Part shown: positions 17,450-26,700 of the stretch, piece by piece
Numbering within the stretch: position 1 is the stretch's first letter
How the letters are laid out: the number at the start of each line of letters is the position of its first letter
NCBI GenBank assembly: GCA_913064725.1
Contig: CAJYAI010000017.1
Location: 1-47,902 of the forward strand
From: an uncultured Alteromonadaceae bacterium
Lineage (GTDB): Bacteria; Pseudomonadota; Gammaproteobacteria; Pseudomonadales; Halieaceae
Reading direction: 5' to 3'
DNA length: 47,902 nt
Translations under genes and position numbers: made by a program
The notes under the pieces: generated by a model
Told to the model about the DNA's origin: nothing
The model's input: only the letters and a program-made list of their open reading frames with translations
Databases searched by the model: none

Positions 17450-18454
17450 ATGTTTAATAATAATGATTGGCTTGGACAGCTAAACGAGGACGTTATCGAT
17501 CCAGAGCGAGAAATTGTTGATCCACATCATCACTTGTGGCCCCAGCCTGCAATGGCATACAACATAGAAGAATTTCTTGCGGACACCTCAGATGGACATA
17601 ACGTCAGTCAAACTGTGTTTATGGAGTGCGGTGCCGCCTACCGGCCGGACGGCCCTGAGCACCTGCGCTGTGTGGGCGAAACGGAGTTTATTGCAAACGC
17701 GGCCAAGATAGCACGAGCGGTACCGTCGGCCTCTCAAATTGCGGGGATCATTGCCCACGCAGACTTGAGAGATGAGCAGCTAGAGGAGATATTGGATGCG
17801 CATGCAGAGGCCGCTCAGGGGTTGTTTAGAGGCATTCGTCATGCGGGGGCGGCAGCGGGTGATATCGAGGGCTTGACCATCCCGGGGCCGGCCGACCGTG
17901 ATCTCATGAAACAGGATACCTTTATACAGGGCCTCGGGCGTCTAGGTGAGAGGGGACTGACTTATGACACTTGGCTCTATCACTTTCAAATCACGGATTT
18001 TGCCCATCTCGCGAGTGAAATCCCGGGCACGACTATGATTCTGGATCACTTTGGCACACCACTTGGCGTGGGAAGCTTCGCCGCTGATCGAGATCGTATC
18101 TTTGAACAATGGCGGGAGGATATAGCGCGGGTAGCAGACTGCCCCAATGTATTTGCCAAATTAGGCGGTCTAGCGATGCCCGACAATGGGTTTGGATGGC
18201 ATGAAAGACAGCTGCCACCGTCTTCCGATGAATTTGTCGATGCGCAGTCGCGCTACTACCACCACGCCATAGCGTGCTTTGGACCAGAGCGCTGCATGTT
18301 TGAGAGTAATTTCCCTGTGGATCGTCTCTCAGTGGGGTATCGCGTGCTGTGGAATGCGCTGAAGAAAATGGCTGCCGATTATTCACCGGCAGAGCAAGAC
18401 CTTATGTTTTCAGGTGTCGCGCGTAAGGTGTATCGTCTTAGTCCGTCATCCTAG
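17450..18454 (+). CDS. Amidohydrolase_2-family metal-dependent hydrolase
   Basis: 334 residues of a TIM-barrel amidohydrolase (PF04909 type). REIVDPHHHLWP (about 20-31) carries the N-terminal metal-binding histidines, MILDHFGTPLG the barrel His, and MFESNFPVD the C-terminal Asp. Members act as lactonases or decarboxylases on dicarboxylic or aromatic acids. Start at ATG 17450 is chosen for the GGGA about 10 bases upstream; a codon at 17423 is in frame. The gene is coupled to the exported protein downstream by a TAGTG overlap. Confidence 0.88.
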   Translation: MFNNNDWLGQLNEDVIDPEREIVDPHHHLWPQPAMAYNIEEFLADTSDGHNVSQTVFMECGAAYRPDGPEHLRCVGETEFIANAAKIARAVPSASQIAGIIAHADLRDEQLEEILDAHAEAAQGLFRGIRHAGAAAGDIEGLTIPGPADRDLMKQDTFIQGLGRLGERGLTYDTWLYHFQITDFAHLASEIPGTTMILDHFGTPLGVGSFAADRDRIFEQWREDIARVADCPNVFAKLGGLAMPDNGFGWHERQLPPSSDEFVDAQSRYYHHAIACFGPERCMFESNFPVDRLSVGYRVLWNALKKMAADYSPAEQDLMFSGVARKVYRLSPSS

Positions 18455-19341
18455 TGATGCTGCTTCGACTCATCGCTATCATCGCCATCCTCGGCGCGGC
18501 CACAGTCAGCGGAGCAGACATCGATCCCCTCATCTCCCTCACTGACAGCGAAGAAGACTATAACTTAAGTGCGGGCACTGGTATCTATCGCGTGCACTAC
18601 AACTACACCGGTCAAGATTGGACCCATGCCGATGTTGCAGGCATCAAAGTAGAGACCAAGAAGCCCATAGCGATTTTACCAATGCAATACACTGAGCCAT
18701 CGGGGATGCAACCCGGCGCCATGGTTGCTGGCAGACATGTCGGTAAAGAGTGGAACACGATCACGCAACGCGCGATGGCGACGCGATTGACCGCTAGAGG
18801 CTTTTTTGTTTTGACGCCCAGCATTACGCAGTACGGAGAAAATCTGCAGGGGTTTCAAGCCTTAGAACACTTCATTGCGGGCGTGCACAAGGGAAACCGC
18901 CACGTCCAAACGATTCTTCTGACAGCAGACGCGGACACCCCAAATCCACAAAATCCGCTTCCCGGCCCACAAATGCTGGTGACCGGAACCCACCAGCGCA
19001 ATATAGCCTGGGAAAATACCCTACAGAATCACATGACGGACTTTTACCAATCGATAGGACTGACAAACCGCGGCGCTCGAGTCCGAGGTGGCTTGTCTGA
19101 TGTCGAAGGTTCCTCAGCTGCCTGGCACCCGTTAATTGAACGTGCGGCGGAGTACGGCCCTGAGGTGGCCATTTTGGAAGTTGCACGCGCCGTAGATATT
19201 GTCGCGCGGGCCGGCAGTATCAAACAGGGTGAGACTTGGGCCGCACCGCTATTTGATGCGATTGCAGACGCTATGCTTGCGTGGACGCGACGCAATGAGT
19301 TGGCGCCCCGCTCTCCCAATAACGATCTACCGGAAACTTAA
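18454..19341 (+). CDS. Exported protein of unknown function
   Basis: About 295 residues with a clear signal peptide (MLLRLIAIIAILGAATVSGA). I do not recognise the family. GRHVGKEWNTITQRAMATRL near residue 90 and AILEVARAVDIVARAG near residue 250 distantly recall the two Glu-bearing regions of N-acetylmuramoyl-L-alanine amidase (Amidase_3), but the expected G-H-G and later His are not clear. The GTG start overlaps the amidohydrolase stop by one base; ATG 18457 is an alternative. Coupling suggests a shared pathway. Confidence 0.6.
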   Translation: MMLLRLIAIIAILGAATVSGADIDPLISLTDSEEDYNLSAGTGIYRVHYNYTGQDWTHADVAGIKVETKKPIAILPMQYTEPSGMQPGAMVAGRHVGKEWNTITQRAMATRLTARGFFVLTPSITQYGENLQGFQALEHFIAGVHKGNRHVQTILLTADADTPNPQNPLPGPQMLVTGTHQRNIAWENTLQNHMTDFYQSIGLTNRGARVRGGLSDVEGSSAAWHPLIERAAEYGPEVAILEVARAVDIVARAGSIKQGETWAAPLFDAIADAMLAWTRRNELAPRSPNNDLPET

Positions 19342-19540
19342 GACAATGACACCAGTGACGCATAACCTCGCGTCACAATGGATCAATAGATTCAGCTGAT
19401 GGCCACGCGGTCGAGTGGGCCGATGCGGTTGTCTAGTTGAAACTCATGCTAAATATAATGGCAGCGGGTGCACGATTGTCGCTAACGCAGGACGAAGATC
19501 TACTCAGTGGGTTTTCTATGGTCCCAATGAAGGCTTCCTT

Positions 19541-19585
19541 TTATTCTGCTTCAATTTATTCCGCTTCAATTTATTCTGATTCAAT
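19541..19585. repeat. Three tandem copies of a 15-bp unit
   Basis: Three adjacent 15-base units of the form TTATTCYGMTTCAAT, differing at two positions. They lie in the 281-bp gap between the exported protein and the dehydrogenase and keep a short open frame in register (YSASI units), but that frame has no convincing start. Confidence 0.8.
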
Positions 19586-19622
19586 GGCCAGTTACAGCAG
19601 TCTTGGGAGCTCAATAACAATT

Positions 19623-20585
19623 CTACGAATCTGAGCCTCTCGGTCTCACCTCATAACCTCGCTCCTCTGGCTCATCGTCAACTATCTGAGCCGGAAAACC
19701 CGCGGCCAGCACACTCGCTCCGCAGGCTTCCTCTAACCGGCGAATGATATTAGGAGACCATTCTCGCTCACCAAACCGTGACTGCCCGTCTTCAAAGATG
19801 TCGATCAATTTAGGGGAGATCTCCAACGGCACACCAGCCTGATCGGCCATACTCTGAAATAAACCTATGTCTTTCAGCACTAGGTCCATCGTGAAGTTGA
19901 TATCGCGACTACCGTTTAAGATTACTTGGCTTTCTGTTTCATGAACGAAGGAATTACCCGACGATATTCGAATAGCCTCGTATACAGTAGCCAAATCTAG
20001 ATCCGCCTTACTCGCGGTTACCAAAGCCTCGCAAAGACTGACTAAATTGGCCGTAGCAAGATAGTTAGTCATTACCTTTATCTTAGAGGCGCTCCCTAGA
20101 GGGCCGCTATGGAGCACCCGGCGCCCAAGAATGGTCAGTAACGGTAAGACATCGTCGAATACCGATCGCTCACAACCGGCCAGAATAGCGATATTGCCCG
20201 TCGCTGCTCGATGACACCCACCCGAGACAGGACAATCAGCGGGACTCGCACCTCGGTCTTGTACGATCTTGCCAAGCCGCTGCACTTCAAGGTGATCGGT
20301 CGTGCTCATCTCTATCCAAATCTTGCCGGGACCTAGCCCAGCAATCACACCGTCATCGGCTTCCATGACCTCTGCGCAAGCCCTTGGGCTTGGCAAACAG
20401 GTGATAATTACATCTGACGCGCTCGCGAGTGCGACTGGAGAACTAGCCCACTGCGCGCCCTCTTCTAAAAAGGGCTGCGCTAGGGCTGGGTCCAGATCGC
20501 GCACGATAAGAGGCACCTTATTGCGGAGTAAACTTCCTGCCAGTTTTGAGCCAACGTTTCCTAGACCAATAAAACCTACAACCAC
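19623..20585 (-). CDS. 3-hydroxyisobutyrate-dehydrogenase-family oxidoreductase
   Basis: 320 residues. The NAD(P) Rossmann motif is FIGLGNVGSKLAG (about 5-17), the substrate-binding loop is DCPVSGG (about 117-123), and the catalytic Lys lies in SASKIKVMTNYL. The family oxidises beta-hydroxy acids such as 3-hydroxyisobutyrate and tartronate semialdehyde. It is divergent from the alcohol-dehydrogenase/enolase-superfamily pair with a 98-bp shared promoter region, so the three may serve one catabolic route for a hydroxy or sugar acid. Confidence 0.9.
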   Translation of the reverse strand: MVVGFIGLGNVGSKLAGSLLRNKVPLIVRDLDPALAQPFLEEGAQWASSPVALASASDVIITCLPSPRACAEVMEADDGVIAGLGPGKIWIEMSTTDHLEVQRLGKIVQDRGASPADCPVSGGCHRAATGNIAILAGCERSVFDDVLPLLTILGRRVLHSGPLGSASKIKVMTNYLATANLVSLCEALVTASKADLDLATVYEAIRISSGNSFVHETESQVILNGSRDINFTMDLVLKDIGLFQSMADQAGVPLEISPKLIDIFEDGQSRFGEREWSPNIIRRLEEACGASVLAAGFPAQIVDDEPEERGYEVRPRGSDS

Positions 20586-20683
20586 TGAGACCTCCCGCCG
20601 TTTTTATTGTAACTTCCATATCGCACGTCGCATGACGAGTGTGTCCGCAAAGCACTAAATTGTCGATCTGAGGAGAATAAAAA

Positions 20684-21763
20684 GTGAGAGCAGCCGTTTG
20701 TAGAACATTTGGCCAGCCCCTGACGATTGAAGAATTACATATTTCCGATCCAGGCCACGGCGAGGTTAAGGTCAAACTTACCGCCTGCGCGATCTGCCAC
20801 AGCGATATCACGCTCGCCACTGGAGGCTGGGGGGGTGATCTACCGGCAGTCTATGGACATGAAGCTGCTGGCATTGTCGTCTCAGTAGGACCCGGTGTCA
20901 TTGGATTACAAAGTGGTGACCATGTGGTGGTGACACTCATACGTTCATGCGGTCATTGCCACTTTTGTACTCAGGCCATTGAGACCCAATGCGATAACAA
21001 CTTCAACTTAGATCAGCAAAGCCCACTATCGGATAAAAAGGGGCAGACTATTGTCCAGGGGCTCAACAGCGGGGCCTTTGCGGAGCAGGTGGTGGTAGAG
21101 CAAAGTCAGGTTTGCGCTATTCCTCACGATATCCCCCTCGATGTCGCATGTATTTTAGCCTGTGGCGTCTTGACAGGCTTTGGTGCGGTCACGAATACAG
21201 TCACAATCAAGCCTGCCAGTACGGTCGCCATTGTCGGCTGCGGCGGCGTGGGCATAAATAGCATTCAGGGAGCAGTCCACTCCGGCGCGGCGCGCATCAT
21301 TGCGCTCGACTTATTGGACGAAAAACTGACATTGGCACACCAGTTCGGTGCCACGCATTCCGTTAACAGCGGGCGGCCAAACTGTGTCGAGCAAGTCCTA
21401 GCACTTACCGATGGCCGAGGTGTTGACTACGTCTTCGTGACTGTTGGTGTAAAAGCCGCGATAGAGCAGTCGCTGTCTCTCCTCGCCAAATCGGGCACAG
21501 CCGTTATCGTAGGCATGCCCGCATCTGGCGTGCTGGCAGAGTTCGACCCAGCTGCGCTTGCGGCTAACGGTCAATCTCTGATCGGCTCAAAAATGGGGTC
21601 AGCCTCCGTCAAACGCGATATTCCAAAGCTTGCGGCTCTGTACCAATCGGGAGACTTAAGGCTGGATGAATTAATCAGTAAGCGTTACGTACTCGACGAA
21701 ATCAACGAGGCAATTGCATCAGTCAAACGCGGCGAAGCACTGCGTAACGTGGTCATTTTTTGA
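20684..21763 (+). CDS. Zinc-dependent alcohol dehydrogenase (MDR family)
   Basis: 359 residues. Catalytic zinc ligands are C38 (ICHSD) and H59-E60 (YGHEAAG), and a third lies in LACGVLTGF. The structural zinc site is complete: C89, C92, C95 and C103. The coenzyme fold has IVGCGGVGINSIQGA, and the layout resembles glutathione-dependent formaldehyde and aryl-alcohol dehydrogenases. The start is GTG 20684 with GAGGAG about eight bases upstream. The stop overlaps the next gene's ATG (TGATG). Confidence 0.92.
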   Translation: MRAAVCRTFGQPLTIEELHISDPGHGEVKVKLTACAICHSDITLATGGWGGDLPAVYGHEAAGIVVSVGPGVIGLQSGDHVVVTLIRSCGHCHFCTQAIETQCDNNFNLDQQSPLSDKKGQTIVQGLNSGAFAEQVVVEQSQVCAIPHDIPLDVACILACGVLTGFGAVTNTVTIKPASTVAIVGCGGVGINSIQGAVHSGAARIIALDLLDEKLTLAHQFGATHSVNSGRPNCVEQVLALTDGRGVDYVFVTVGVKAAIEQSLSLLAKSGTAVIVGMPASGVLAEFDPAALAANGQSLIGSKMGSASVKRDIPKLAALYQSGDLRLDELISKRYVLDEINEAIASVKRGEALRNVVIF

Positions 21764-22971
21764 TGATTATCAAAGACTTTGAGACCTTTGTTGTAGGTAA
21801 CCCACCACCCCGGTTTGGTGGGCGATATTTTATATTTGTTAAGCTCGTCACTGACACCGGGATAATAGGCTACGGCGAAGTCTACTGCGCCACGTTTAGC
21901 GCCCATACAGTAGAGGCGATGCTTAAAGACACAGCTGAGCGCTACGTTGTCGGGCATGACCCGTTTCACATTGAACGACTATGGCGACGTGTCTATGGGG
22001 CCGGATACACGCAGCGTCCAGATGTATCGTTAGTCAGTATTCTCTCCGCACTTGAGATGGCCTGCTGGGATATTATTGGTAAGGCCTGCGACAAGCCCGT
22101 ATTTGAATTGCTGGGCGGACAAGTTCATGAGCGCCTGCGTAGCTATACCTATATTTACCCGTCAAAAGGCGATGTTTATCCCGACAAGTCGGACGATGAT
22201 CATGTCTATGTCAACCCCGACAGAGCCGCAGAGCGCGCACTTGATTACGTCGCACAGGGCTTCACAGCGGTCAAATTTGATCCCGCGGGTCCCTACACCG
22301 TGTTTGATGGGGGCATGCCGACGGGCGAAGAGTTGGATCGGTCAGAGGCTTTCACACGACGAATTCGGGAGGCAGTTGGCGGCGAGATTGATCTACTGTT
22401 TGGAACCCATGGACAGTTCTCGCCCGCTGGCGCTATACGGCTAGCTAAACGGCTTGAGCCACTTGATCCACTGTGGTTTGAGGAGCCAGTTCCGCCCGAC
22501 AATATCCAGGCCATGGCGCGAGTCGCTGGCAGCACTTCCATACCGATTGCTACCGGTGAGCGACTCTGCACTAAATACGAATTTGCACAGGTATTGCAGG
22601 ATAACGCCGCATCGATCCTACAACTCAATCTCGGGCGAGTGGGCGGCTTGTTAGAGGCCAAAAAAATTGCAGCCTTAGCGGAAGTGCACCACGCTCAACT
22701 AGCACCACACATGTATTGTGGACCTATCGTGGGTGCGGCCAATATCCAGCTCGCCACCTGCTCCCCAAACTTTTTGATTTTGGAAGGCATAGAGAGGTGG
22801 ACGGGCTTCCAAGCTGAATTGCTCGATAAGCCCGTGACATGGCAGGACGGCTACGTCATCCCCTCCTCGCAACCTGGACTGGGCGTCTCGCTCAATGAGG
22901 CCGTGGCCAGGGCTCACCCGTGGGAGGGAAACGATCTGCACCTTGAAATGGGGCAAGATCCCGTCAGGTAA
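21763..22971 (+). CDS. Enolase-superfamily dehydratase/cycloisomerase (mandelate racemase/muconate lactonizing type)
   Basis: 402 residues with the capping domain and TIM barrel. Metal-ligand Glu residues are in WFEEPVPP and ATGERL, and a catalytic-type His is in LAPHMYCGP. At the third barrel strand, where related galactonate dehydratases read D-x-H, this protein reads FGTHGQ, so the Asp ligand appears replaced by Gly. Sugar-acid dehydratases and 3,6-anhydrogalactonate cycloisomerase belong to this broad group; the substrate is not fixed. The start is ATG 21763, coupled to the dehydrogenase. Confidence 0.88.
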   Translation: MIIKDFETFVVGNPPPRFGGRYFIFVKLVTDTGIIGYGEVYCATFSAHTVEAMLKDTAERYVVGHDPFHIERLWRRVYGAGYTQRPDVSLVSILSALEMACWDIIGKACDKPVFELLGGQVHERLRSYTYIYPSKGDVYPDKSDDDHVYVNPDRAAERALDYVAQGFTAVKFDPAGPYTVFDGGMPTGEELDRSEAFTRRIREAVGGEIDLLFGTHGQFSPAGAIRLAKRLEPLDPLWFEEPVPPDNIQAMARVAGSTSIPIATGERLCTKYEFAQVLQDNAASILQLNLGRVGGLLEAKKIAALAEVHHAQLAPHMYCGPIVGAANIQLATCSPNFLILEGIERWTGFQAELLDKPVTWQDGYVIPSSQPGLGVSLNEAVARAHPWEGNDLHLEMGQDPVR

Positions 22972-23238
22972 CCTACATCAGTCAGTAGATCGACGATTAC
23001 TGCTCAACGAAAGGCGGTGGCCAACCGAACCTACATCGATGTCTGAGTTTGGTAGTTGCGCATCTGGTTAGATGGCGGAGAGGAAGTTGGCATTCTTCGA
23101 TCAGTATGACGTAGCGGCGCTTAAGCCTCTGTGATGATGAATATAAATAGAGGTTAGTACCAAATCGTTGCGTTTTTGGTGGCATTTTGCGGCATTAGAG
23201 TTCGACAATTTATGTTGGGTAGGGAGGAGGGCTTATAG
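22972..23238. other. Intergenic region upstream of the integrase relic
   Basis: About 270 bp with no recognised gene. No tRNA or clear att repeat was found here; it ends in a strong GGGAGGAGG ribosome binding site at 23222-23230 serving the relic ORF. Confidence 0.5.
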
Positions 23239-23613
23239 GTGCCGAAAGTTCCTTCTGAGCTAAACGGACGCCAAGTCCGCGGCCTGCGTCCGCCTGGGCT
23301 ACATGCCGTGAATCGCGTTCAGGGACTTCACCTGATTGGCCCGGCACCGCAGGGCGCCATATTGAAGATCCAACTGCTCGCACGCGTCTTTAATGCTGAA
23401 ACCTTGATCAAGAACCATTTAACCCGCTTAGCGTTTGAACTCACAGGAAAAAGTACGTCTGGTATACATCTGAACACCCCTCCATTGGTGGTAGACTGCC
23501 ACCTAAAAGCGTGTCCAAAATCAGCTAATCACAAAGACCACCGCTGTAACAATGATGGAGGTAGTGACGAGTCTTGTTTCCATGGGGAACCCATTTATTG
23601 TTGTAGAAATTAG
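23239..23613 (+). pseudogene. Tyrosine integrase N-terminal relic (DUF4102-type)
   Basis: A GTG with GGGAGGAGG eight bases upstream opens a 124-residue frame. The first about 32 residues (MPKVPSELNGRQVRGL then PPGLHAVNRVQGLHL) match the opening of P4-type phage integrases, which typically read MPKxxKELSxxEVKRL then GxHAVGGVxGLxLxV. The similarity fades in the next 20 residues and no core-binding or catalytic R-H-R-Y region follows. I take it as a truncated, decayed integrase that kept its translation start. Confidence 0.6.
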
Positions 23614-23791
23614 CCCGCTGCAATGGGGAAGAAAGGGCCACTGAGATTGCTTGCCAGATTTGATAGAAAGCGTTTTACGGCATGTCACCGATGCTACGCA
23701 GTAATCACCTATTAATAATTAATCTTCTCGAGCTTTGTGAGCTTAGCGTGTCGATGCTTTGGTCGGTTGGTGTGATGGTGGACTGAGCGAC
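23614..23791. other. Short spacer after the integrase relic
   Basis: I see no gene, RNA or terminator with a T-tract in this 178-bp stretch before the stop of the large exported protein. Confidence 0.4.
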
Positions 23792-26700
23792 CTAAAAGCT
23801 ACCGCCTAACAGGTAGCCATTGCCACCAATATAAAATCTATCGCCGTCGATCACAGTGCGCTGAAGATCAACGGGTAGCTCAACATCTATCTCAGTCCAT
23901 GTCTCACCCGCATCTTGAGTAGTTGCAGCGAAGCCACCCAGCGAAGTCGGGTAACGATCGCCAACGACGATACCCGTTAAACCGTCGGAACCAAACTCAA
24001 TATCCCTAATGATGTCGATCTCAGGCCCGGTATCAATCCGGGACCAGGTGTCTCCGTCATCTTTAGAGAAGTAAAAAATAGCTGCAGCTTCAGGTCCCGC
24101 GCCCTCAAGTCTTCCGCCCACAAACCACGTGCTTCCATCGTTGGGCGTTCCGAGCGCAACAGCACGTGTAATAATCGCATCGTCAACACTCACTGCCTTG
24201 AGGTTGAACCAGTCTGCGAAGCCAGCAGTGGATGGGCGGAAGAACACAGGTGGAATACTGTCAATCGATCCAGCCCCGTAAATGCCGTCAGAAGTCGATG
24301 CAAGATTGGCGATCTGGTAGACCGCGCGCTCGCCATTGAGGTTTGATTCTTCAAAGGTCTCCGTTGGCGTCCAGGTCAAACCATTGTCGTCACTGTAGGC
24401 CATGAGTCCTGCCGTGTTACTCATAGCCATGAGACCACCATTGGGGTGCTCGATCAATTGGCCGCAGTTAGACATGTAGACGCGGTTACTCTCTGTATTG
24501 TTGTTTCCATACCAGAGCAAATTTTTCCAACTTGTTCCGTCCCATTTGCGCGCCAGAACTCGCTCATAATCAGGATCAGTGTCGTAGTCACGCCCGCACA
24601 GCAAGACCTCGCCGTTTGAGGAAGAACGGATGTCGAACACATATAAATCATTGCTTGGATGCGCCTGCTCGAATGTCACACCATAATCCCTACTCTTCCA
24701 TAGGCCACCGCCATTACCGCACCCCACCCACACATAATCAGGTGTAGTGTGCAGCGCGTAAATGGGACCGATACCCTTACAGGGGTCATTTAGGCTGATA
24801 TCAACAGAAGCTACAGAGTCGATGACAGACCAGTCAGAACTATCGGAATCGTCGTTGTCGTCCGAATTCGTCGTGTCATCATCAGACGAGTCACTAGACT
24901 CGCCATTAGTAATGTCAATCGCGGCTTTTATAAGGCCGATACTCAAACCGTCAGAGTCCGGGACTGATTGATCCGCCAGAGGGTCAGAGCCTGCGGCTCT
25001 CTCTTCCAGGTCTGAGTAGCCGTCGTTATCGTCATCATCATCAAGCGTCAGCGTAGAGGCCGCAATTTGCTCCTGTGTCGCGCCGTCATTCCAATCATCG
25101 GGCATACCGTCGCCGTCTGTATCGAGTGAAGCCGCCGGGTCCTCTTGAAAGTCGTCATTGTCATCGTCGACACCGTCTCCGTCGCTGTCGACAGCCGTAT
25201 ACGCATAGGCGCCTTGTGTCGTGCCAGCGATGAGGTCGTCGTATACCAGTGTCTCGATATTTTCGTGATCGTCGGTACACGAGCCGCCAAAGTCAGACCA
25301 GGTCCGTCCAGTGTCAACTGACTCCTGTATACAGTTCGAGTAGGCGACCCACACATGATCTGGGTTAAATGGCTCAACGGCAATGGCCTCCACGGCGCCA
25401 TAGATAGCTGGTGGCGTTACGTCATAGAACTGCCAGCAAGCGAAACCACTGGTTGTGCAGGTAGCAGAGTTCGCCTGCAGGCCCAGTGTAACGCGGTAAA
25501 TATCACCGTTGATCTCGTTTGATCCAATATAGACCATCGCATCATAACTAGGGTCTGACGGCGTTACGGCGCCATCGATAGCTGTTACATAGTGATTTGC
25601 TTGTATATCCGTGAAAAGAGGGTCAGACGTCGTAGGTTTCCACCAGTCAGAGCTCCCGCACAAGCTGCGACGGGCGTAGACACCATTGAGGGAAGCGCGC
25701 CCCATTTCGTCGCCTGCACCAACCCAGAGGAAGTTATCGTTTGAGACAAGGGTGTTAATGGGCGAGCTAAATCGACTGCCTGAGAGCGTATCAATGTTCC
25801 ATGTGGCGCCGTCATCATCTGAATAGAAAACGCCACCTTGCTTGCCCTCATCGGTGTTAGCAACTGTGTAGTAGACCCGGTCGCAGGAACCCGTAGAGCT
25901 GGTTTGCCATTCGATGGCTGTGCCGTAATTTCGACGAACATTTCCACTAAACAGTGGATGAGTGGTTCCAGGTGATGTCGCGGGGTCGTCGTCATAATTC
26001 TCGGGATTGAATACCTCAGTCCAATTCCCTGCATCCGACACGAGAAGGGGATCAAAAACCCCCGCACCATCCAAGCCATCGCCGGTCTCGTTGCGATACA
26101 CATTTTGTGTGGCAATCAAAACATTCGCTTTGTCGTTGGGGTCAATGGCAATAGCACGGTGCGGCGCACCATCACCAGCCGCAAAGATGGGGTAGACCCA
26201 ACTACTTGCCATCGACACGCTCATAGGGTTCGTTGGGTCATAGTTAAGTGCGAATGCTGCGCCACTTTTGGTAGCGATCCAAAGGTGCTTGTTAGTGGGC
26301 GCTAGCTCGTAATAGTCGAGATCATTGATCACCAGACCTTCGATGCCCTGTGCGCTTGCCATTTCGGTCCCTGGCACAGTGTAGGTGGTCGTATGCGCCA
26401 TCTCGCCAATCGCCAGATCGGTAGCAATGTAAACCGTGGTTGGATCATTGGGATCAATCTGAATGGCGGGGTCATTTGCATTGGTTTGGATAGTGACAGT
26501 TGAGCCGCTCGACATTGTCACCGTGCTGAGTTTCTGAGTTCCTTGCCAACCAGCGCCTAGATTGTCGTTGTCGAATACCGTGCGCGAAATAAAGACATGT
26601 CTGCTTTCGAGACCTGAAGCCGCAGTATCTTTAAATCTCACGACATCACCGCGTGGATAACCATCAAAGAATTCACCGCCACTACAAGCCGGGTCAGTGC

